Part shown: piece after piece, positions 6,290-10,626 of the stretch
How positions within the stretch are numbered: the stretch's first letter is position 1
How the letters are laid out: every line of letters begins with the position of its first letter
Origin: Gemmatimonadales bacterium UBA7889
GTDB lineage: Bacteria; Gemmatimonadota; Gemmatimonadetes; Longimicrobiales; Gaopeijiaceae
Reading direction: 5' to 3'
Assembly: GCA_002501085.1 (NCBI GenBank)
Contig: DLRL01000085.1
Location: forward strand, 1,744 to 12,369
DNA: 10,626 bases
Translations under genes and position numbers: made by a program
Notes under the pieces: model-generated
Database searches by the model: none
What the model was told of the DNA's origin: nothing
Seen by the model: the letters and a program-made list of their open reading frames with translations, nothing else

Positions 6290-7477
6290 CTAATCCAATG
6301 GCTTCATTCCTACATATTTGAGCCCACTGCCTGTATTGAAGAGGAGGATCTCTTCATCCTCATTTATCATGCCCTTATCCAAAAGGATAGGGAGCGCAGC
6401 AGCCGTCGCACCACCCTCCGGAGCAGCAAAAATTCCTGTGTCGACACCTAGCTTCTCCACCCACTCAGCCATCAAGTGGTCGGGAACAGCCACGGCTCCA
6501 CCCCCAGACTCCCTTAAGGCTCGTAAGATTAGGAAGTCGCCGACTGCTCCTGGAACCCGAAGCCCTGATGCGTATGTAGAAGCTCCACTCCACACTTCAG
6601 CTGCATCGTGGCCTGCTTCCCAAGCACGCACCATCGGAGCGCAGCCAGCAGCCTGAACAGTGAACATTTTCGGACGCTCGCTGCCAATCCATCCAAGTTG
6701 CTCCATCTCATCGAAGGCCTTCCACATTCCAATTAAACCCGTACCTCCTCCCGTGGGATACACAATCGCATCGGGCAACCGCCATCCTAATTGCTCACAG
6801 AGCTCATACCCCATGGTTTTCTTGCCCTCAACTCTATAAGGCTCTTTCAGGGTAGAAAGATCAAACCATCCATTCTCTTCTACCCCCTGTCGTACCACGA
6901 GACCGCAGTCACTGATAAGGCCATCCAAAAGTTGAAGATCCGCACCCAAAGCAGAGATCTCTTCAAGGATGGCGGCTGGTGTGTCGGTCGGGACGACAAC
7001 ATGTGCCCGGAGCCCAGCGGCCGCGGCGTAAGCTGCTGCTGCACTACCCGCGTTGCCAGCAGATGGTATTGCAACCTCCTCTGCTCCTAGTTCGAGCGCA
7101 CGTGATACCGCAAGACAGAGACCTCGGTCCTTGAAGCTACCCGTCGGATTTTGGCCTTCGTCTTTCACCCAGACACGTCGAATACCCATCCGAGCAGCAG
7201 TTCGGTGCGCATCGATAAGTGGGGTCCACCCCTCCCCGAGACGAATCTGGGAACTCCTATTTCGAACGGGGAGAACTTCCTGATAACGCCAGAGATCTGC
7301 GCTACGACACGCCACGGACTCTCGGGTAAAGCTTGGACTGATAAGATCCAGATCATATCGAGCGAAGAACGGTTTGCCAGCTGCCGAAAGTCCAATAAGC
7401 TTTTCGCTCTCAACTTTTTCTCCGGTACCGGTGCATTCGAGATGTGTTGCTCCGTGCAAGCCATCTTGGTCAGTCAT
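6290..7477 (-). CDS. thrC: Threonine synthase (PLP-dependent)
   Basis: The enzyme converts O-phospho-L-homoserine to L-threonine, the last step of the threonine pathway, in the cytoplasm. It is a fold-type II PLP enzyme. Visible features are NPTGSFKDRG (110-119) with the Schiff-base Lys116, PSAGNAGSAAAAYA (138-151), the phosphate-binding PTGGGTGLIG (241-250) and the C-terminal NTGSGLKY (381-388). At 395 residues it matches the shorter bacterial/archaeal-type threonine synthases that begin with a small zinc-ribbon-like segment. That segment is degenerate here: LECTGTG near 13-19 and SAAGKPFFARYDL (31-43) keep the frame, but only one Cys remains. A GAGGAAAG Shine-Dalgarno lies nine bases before the ATG. 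The gene follows the permease by 154 bases and precedes a small membrane-protein gene by 25. Other fold-type II enzymes are less likely because the motifs and length fit threonine synthase throughout. Confidence 0.9.
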   Translation of the reverse strand: MTDQDGLHGATHLECTGTGEKVESEKLIGLSAAGKPFFARYDLDLISPSFTRESVACRSADLWRYQEVLPVRNRSSQIRLGEGWTPLIDAHRTAARMGIRRVWVKDEGQNPTGSFKDRGLCLAVSRALELGAEEVAIPSAGNAGSAAAAYAAAAGLRAHVVVPTDTPAAILEEISALGADLQLLDGLISDCGLVVRQGVEENGWFDLSTLKEPYRVEGKKTMGYELCEQLGWRLPDAIVYPTGGGTGLIGMWKAFDEMEQLGWIGSERPKMFTVQAAGCAPMVRAWEAGHDAAEVWSGASTYASGLRVPGAVGDFLILRALRESGGGAVAVPDHLMAEWVEKLGVDTGIFAAPEGGATAAALPILLDKGMINEDEEILLFNTGSGLKYVGMKPLD

Positions 7478-7631
7478 AGGGGCGTGCTTTCCTCATCTTA
7501 GATGATTGATACGGGAGACAGGATGGTGACGAGAACGACGAAGGTGCTCGCCTAGTCTGGATACGGGGTGTCTCAATGCTTTATTGGAGCTAAGAACCGC
7601 TCAAGCAGCTAACCCACTAATAGGAAAGTTC
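7478..7631. other. Intergenic region between the permease gene and thrC
   Basis: This 154-base stretch separates two minus-strand genes. I see no open frame of note, no strong hairpin with a T-tract, and no convincing promoter. TTGAGA and TTGAGC occur on the minus strand as weak -35-like hexamers without good -10 partners at normal spacing. The only clear signal is the thrC ribosome-binding site. Whether thrC has its own promoter or is read through from the transporter genes cannot be decided by eye. Confidence 0.4.
7487..7494 (-). promoter_or_regulatory. Ribosome-binding site of thrC
   Basis: On the minus strand GAGGAAAG lies nine bases before the ATG at 7477 and supports this start. Confidence 0.65.
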
Positions 7632-8876
7632 TTATTCGTACCGAAGTGCATCAATAGGGTCGAGAATCGCCGCCCTACGAGCAGGCCAGATGCCAAAGAA
7701 GAGTCCTATGAAGGCACTGATAGCCAGCGAGATAGCCACTATCTGCGGAGACACCACTGTGTCCAAACCAGCAATGCGCGTTGTCATCTCTGCGGCTGCG
7801 TAACCCATTCCGACTCCCAGGAGCCCTCCCAACACGCAGAGAGTCGAGGCTTCAACAACAAACTGTGTCATGATCGCCCCACGGGTAGCTCCAAGGGCCT
7901 TACGAACCCCTATCTCACGGGTTCGCTCAGTTACAGATACAAGCATGATATTCATGATACCGATGCCACCGACAAGAAGACTGATTCCTGCGATCCCAGC
8001 CAATAATAAGGTGAAAGTCTGAGCTGTCGCGTTGAAGGTTTCCAGTAGATCCGTGGAGTTGCGTATGCTGAAGTCTGCATCCTCGCCTGGTAGGATACGA
8101 TGCTCTCTCCGCATAATTCGGTCGATCTCGGCAATCGCCTGATTCATTTCCTCGGGCGTTTCTGTGGAAGCGTAAATCGAGCCAAGCCTATCGCGGCCAC
8201 CCATCACACGATACTGGGCAGTCGACTGAGGAATAAAGATTTGGTCATCAGGGCGAAGCCACATCGCATCACCCTTCTCTTCAAGCACACCAATTACCTC
8301 AAACGGGATACCACGTACCTGGATGGTCTTTCCGACGAGGAGCTCCGCTGCGATCGAGTACTGGGAAGAGTCCGCAGGAATCTCACCAAGCTGCTCTGGA
8401 ATCGTATAACCGAGTACCGCTACTCGCCTACGTCCGCGGACTTCCCCTTCGGTGAAATAGCGGCCTGCAATTAGTCCATGATCATACATATCGAAATAAT
8501 CAGGCCAAACACCCATGACCTGATTGTTCGAATTCCAGCGGAGGTATGTAACCTGCATCCGTGACTGAAGCTCAGGAGAGATCTTGAGGAACCCACGGGT
8601 CTCATTTCTCAGCGCTTCAGCATCCTCAATCGACATCTGAGTATCGCCTCGAGACACTCCATGACTGAATTCCTGACCGGGCCGGATGGTAAGGACAGAG
8701 GTGCCCATGTTGTTGATCTGTTGTTCAACCTGTACTTGAGCACCCTCTCCTAATGAGACCATCGTAATCACTGCCCCAACACCGATCACGATACCAAGTG
8801 TCGTCAACACAGAACGCAGAACGTTTGTGCTGATAGCGCTCATGGCCACCTTAACAATTTCAAAGATCATCTGCAT
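7632..8876 (-). CDS. MacB/FtsX-family ABC transporter permease
   Basis: This 414-residue inner-membrane subunit is of a MacB-type (mechanotransmission) ABC transporter. It has the classical layout: a short N-terminal amphipathic segment, TM1 (about 22-42, LTTLGIVIGVGAVITMVSLG), a large MacB periplasmic core domain (about 44-284), TM2 (287-312), the FtsX-family signature VTERTREIGVRKALGATR (315-332), TM3 (340-365) and TM4 (378-400). It ends PARRAAILDPIDALRYE, typical of the family. E. coli MacB carries its ATPase fused at the N-terminus. Here the protein starts at the first TM, so the ATPase is a separate polypeptide, represented by the partial gene at 10438-10626. It starts 11 bases after the adaptor stop with a strong ribosome-binding site overlapping that stop. 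The likely role is tripartite efflux or lipid/lipoprotein/peptide export. The substrate cannot be told. Confidence 0.92.
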   Translation of the reverse strand: MQMIFEIVKVAMSAISTNVLRSVLTTLGIVIGVGAVITMVSLGEGAQVQVEQQINNMGTSVLTIRPGQEFSHGVSRGDTQMSIEDAEALRNETRGFLKISPELQSRMQVTYLRWNSNNQVMGVWPDYFDMYDHGLIAGRYFTEGEVRGRRRVAVLGYTIPEQLGEIPADSSQYSIAAELLVGKTIQVRGIPFEVIGVLEEKGDAMWLRPDDQIFIPQSTAQYRVMGGRDRLGSIYASTETPEEMNQAIAEIDRIMRREHRILPGEDADFSIRNSTDLLETFNATAQTFTLLLAGIAGISLLVGGIGIMNIMLVSVTERTREIGVRKALGATRGAIMTQFVVEASTLCVLGGLLGVGMGYAAAEMTTRIAGLDTVVSPQIVAISLAISAFIGLFFGIWPARRAAILDPIDALRYE

Positions 8877-8880
8877 TAGT

Positions 8881-8889
8881 CTTTCTCCT
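8881..8889 (-). promoter_or_regulatory. Ribosome-binding site of the permease, overlapping the adaptor stop codon
   Basis: On the minus strand AGGAGAAAG begins inside the TAG stop of the adaptor gene and lies four bases before the permease ATG at 8876. Terminating ribosomes could re-initiate here, coupling the two subunits. A second in-frame ATG two codons later is a possible alternative start. Confidence 0.7.
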
Positions 8890-10441
8890 ACTCTGGTGTC
8901 CGGCCTCGGAAGCCTCTACTTCCTCCCCCTCCCATCCCCCCACCGAAGAGATTTCCGCCCATTCGACTCATCATTCGGTCCTGAAATTCCTGCTGTTGGG
9001 CCATGAGTTGAGCAGCTCCCACGACAACGAGCACATCCCCTTCTTGGACTCCGGTCACCACCTGTGTGTGATCCCAGTCATTGAGACCCATTTGGACAAG
9101 TCTTGGTTCTGGTATGCTATCCGCACCCATCACGAATACAACTGCAGGTCGCGTATCACGAGCCGATGCTCTTGTAACTTCTGCCCCACCCCCCCGCCGG
9201 GCAGCACGTTCACCCCGGCCACCACCCAGGCGTTGCATTTCAGCACGCATCGACTCCTGACTAATCTCTCCACTCTCGACTTGCGCACGAAGCTCCTGAA
9301 GCTGAGCCATAATGCTACCTTGATCATCCTGACCATCTCCCGGAGGGCTATCACCCTCTCCGCTTGCAGCCTCAGCACCTTCAGATTGAGGCTCGCCACC
9401 CTGGCCACGACCTCCAGTAAAGCCCTGTCCGCCTCGGCTGCCACCACGACCTCCCCGCATGAACTGCGTCAGATCCATATCGTCGATGTTGAGACCTAAG
9501 GCCATAGCTGCCGGACCGACGTCAGAGGTTTGTACAATTGCATTATTTGGAACCAATATCACATCCAATGCCTCGTCTATCAGCACCTCAACCTCTGCAT
9601 TCATCCCCGGCTTCAAGAGCCCTGAACTATTGTCCAAACTCACAATCACCGGAAACATCGTCACATTCTGAACCACAGTCGCCTGAGGCTCTATTTTGTC
9701 AACCACACCCCGGAACGACTCATCCGGGAATGCTTCAACGCTCACGATGGCCTCTAGGCCGGAGGCTAACTGGCCCATATCAGTCTCATCCACCAACGTC
9801 CTGACCTGCATCTCCTTTAGATTCGCCATCATGAACAGCGCCGTGCCACCTGATACGTTCTGCGAAGCTGATTGGATAACCACACCCTCTTCGACACTTT
9901 TTTGGATGATGGTCCCGGCAGCTGGAGCTCGGATACGAACGTCGTTCAGTTGAAGTATAGCGAGGTCGTGGTTGGTCTCAGCCTTCACAAGACTTGCCTG
10001 CGAGTTCGCGAACTCAAGGCGGGAACTCTCATGTTCCTGTGGCGTGATCACCGCAGCCCCTAGAAGTTGATCTGACCGCTCGAGCTGAGCTTCAGAAATC
10101 TCTAGTCTAGCCTGAGCGACAGCGAGATCAGCTTCAGTCTGGTTGAATCTGTTCTGAACGTCGCGTGGATCGATATCGGCTAGGAGCGAGCCCGGCCCAA
10201 CCTGATCCCCAACATCCGCGTGCAGACGCAAGATTTCACCCGAAGCCTTGGATTTGACTTCTACCGTGCGAATCGGCTCAACCGTACCGGTAGCTTCCGC
10301 GCGGATAGACAAATCACCACGAGTGACTTCTACAGTCATGAGCGATGATCCTTCATCTACCGACTTATCATTGTTGCTACATGCCGCAGTAACAACGGCA
10401 ACCATACCGGCCAAAGCCAGTGTTAGGGTTCTCCTTGTCAT
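8888..10441 (-). CDS. MacA/HlyD-like periplasmic adaptor lipoprotein with low-complexity insert
   Basis: This membrane-fusion (adaptor) protein would connect the MacB-type permease to an outer-membrane channel. The N-terminus has a signal with a relaxed lipobox (TAAC, Cys21), so the protein is probably lipid-anchored. A barrel-sandwich half (about 55-91, VKSKASGEILRLHADVGDQV), a coiled-coil hairpin (about 94-165), the second lipoyl half (167-190, VRIRAPAAGTIIQ) and the beta-barrel (about 205-300, ending DVILVPNNAIVQ) follow. Between VPNNAIVQ and RPAVVFVMGAD (431-441) lies about 120 residues of Gly/Arg/Gln/Glu-rich sequence plus two short helices. The membrane-proximal domain then resumes (PRLVQMGLNDWDHTQVVTGV), ending in a Gly/Met-rich tail. 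At 517 residues it is well above the usual 350-420. Its ATG overlaps the upstream ATPase stop as ATGA, with GGAG eight bases upstream. RND-type adaptors are similar, but the neighbours point to MacA-type. Confidence 0.92.
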   Translation of the reverse strand: MTRRTLTLALAGMVAVVTAACSNNDKSVDEGSSLMTVEVTRGDLSIRAEATGTVEPIRTVEVKSKASGEILRLHADVGDQVGPGSLLADIDPRDVQNRFNQTEADLAVAQARLEISEAQLERSDQLLGAAVITPQEHESSRLEFANSQASLVKAETNHDLAILQLNDVRIRAPAAGTIIQKSVEEGVVIQSASQNVSGGTALFMMANLKEMQVRTLVDETDMGQLASGLEAIVSVEAFPDESFRGVVDKIEPQATVVQNVTMFPVIVSLDNSSGLLKPGMNAEVEVLIDEALDVILVPNNAIVQTSDVGPAAMALGLNIDDMDLTQFMRGGRGGSRGGQGFTGGRGQGGEPQSEGAEAASGEGDSPPGDGQDDQGSIMAQLQELRAQVESGEISQESMRAEMQRLGGGRGERAARRGGGAEVTRASARDTRPAVVFVMGADSIPEPRLVQMGLNDWDHTQVVTGVQEGDVLVVVGAAQLMAQQQEFQDRMMSRMGGNLFGGGMGGGGSRGFRGRTPE

Positions 10442-10626
10442 ACCATCGTCTCCACTGGGTCATTCAAGAAGTCTTTCTCAATCATGCCGTCGTTGAGATG
10501 CACCTGCCGTTTCGCATATCCTGCAATGTCTCTCTCATGAGTTACCAAGACAATTGTTTGTCCTTGTTGATTAAGCTCTTTAAGTTGGCGCATGATGTCC
10601 CCGCTTGTCACAGAGTCCAAGTTACC
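10438..10626 (-). CDS. ABC transporter ATP-binding protein, C-terminal fragment (5' end outside window)
   Basis: Only the last 62 codons are present, and the frame is open to the window edge. It begins GNLDSVTSGDIM, the D-loop that directly follows Walker B in MacB/LolD-type ATPases (canonical EPTGNLDS), and continues to the H-loop IVLVTHERDIAGYA and the closing VHLNDGMIEKD. The TGA stop overlaps the ATG of the adaptor as ATGA (10438-10441). This separate ATPase energises the permease at 7632-8876. The start of the gene and any further upstream genes, such as an outer-membrane TolC-like channel, lie outside the window. Confidence 0.9.
   Translation of the reverse strand, partial: GNLDSVTSGDIMRQLKELNQQGQTIVLVTHERDIAGYAKRQVHLNDGMIEKDFLNDPVETMV

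Noticed and set aside
7151..7501. 116-codon open frame on the + strand opposite thrC
   Set aside because: It is antisense to the N-terminal half of threonine synthase, which has clear catalytic motifs; composition and absence of a start signal mark it as a shadow.
9145..9450. Gly/Arg codon repetition that might be a tandem DNA repeat
   Set aside because: At the DNA level the codons vary and no fixed repeat unit recurs, so this is protein low complexity rather than a tandem repeat or CRISPR-like array.
8996..9499. 167-codon open frame on the + strand opposite the adaptor gene, Ser/Thr/His-rich
   Set aside because: Its composition is what the complement of the Gly/Arg-rich adaptor insert would give, and no ribosome-binding site or family pattern is present.

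Overview
The window looks like an ordinary chromosomal segment of a Gram-negative (two-membrane) bacterium. It carries a TonB-dependent outer-membrane receptor, a periplasmic adaptor with a lipoprotein signal and a MacB-type permease. Base composition is mixed (slightly more than half G+C by eye). A fused homocysteine methyltransferase/methylenetetrahydrofolate reductase, a Gly/Arg-rich MacA-like adaptor and the threonine synthase variant would fit Gemmatimonadota or a neighbouring phylum, but this is an impression, not a demonstrated placement. I see no transposase, integrase, phage gene, tRNA, rRNA or CRISPR array. Coding density is high and the longest non-coding gap is 154 bases.

Left part (1-3121): one-carbon and peptide metabolism. 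A 5'-truncated reading frame on the + strand is the methylenetetrahydrofolate reductase (MTHFR) end of what is probably a bifunctional methionine-synthesis enzyme. It converges, with a 35-base gap, on a two-gene minus-strand unit: Xaa-Pro aminopeptidase (pepP) followed, through an ATGA stop/start overlap, by a second, divergent MTHFR-fold protein. The window therefore holds two different MTHFR-family proteins tail to tail.

Middle part (3122-6009): a 141-base intergenic region with short palindromes separates pepP from a divergent + strand pair, a 693-residue TonB-dependent receptor whose plug resembles the YncD/PqqU group and a 199-residue exported protein of unknown function that may be a small outer-membrane barrel.

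Right part (6010-10626): all minus strand. Read in transcription order, it holds the end of an ABC ATPase, a MacA/HlyD-like lipoprotein adaptor (ATGA overlap), a MacB/FtsX-like permease (11-base gap), then after 154 bases threonine synthase and a small single-span membrane protein with a strongly acidic tail. The first three form a split-gene MacAB-type tripartite transporter. The last two form a probable two-gene unit.

I found no clearly new system. The points most worth a second look are the second MTHFR-like protein coupled to pepP, the low-complexity plus SHOCT-like insert in the adaptor, the receptor/exported-protein pair, the acidic-tailed membrane protein next to thrC, and the loss of the N-terminal zinc-ribbon cysteines in threonine synthase.
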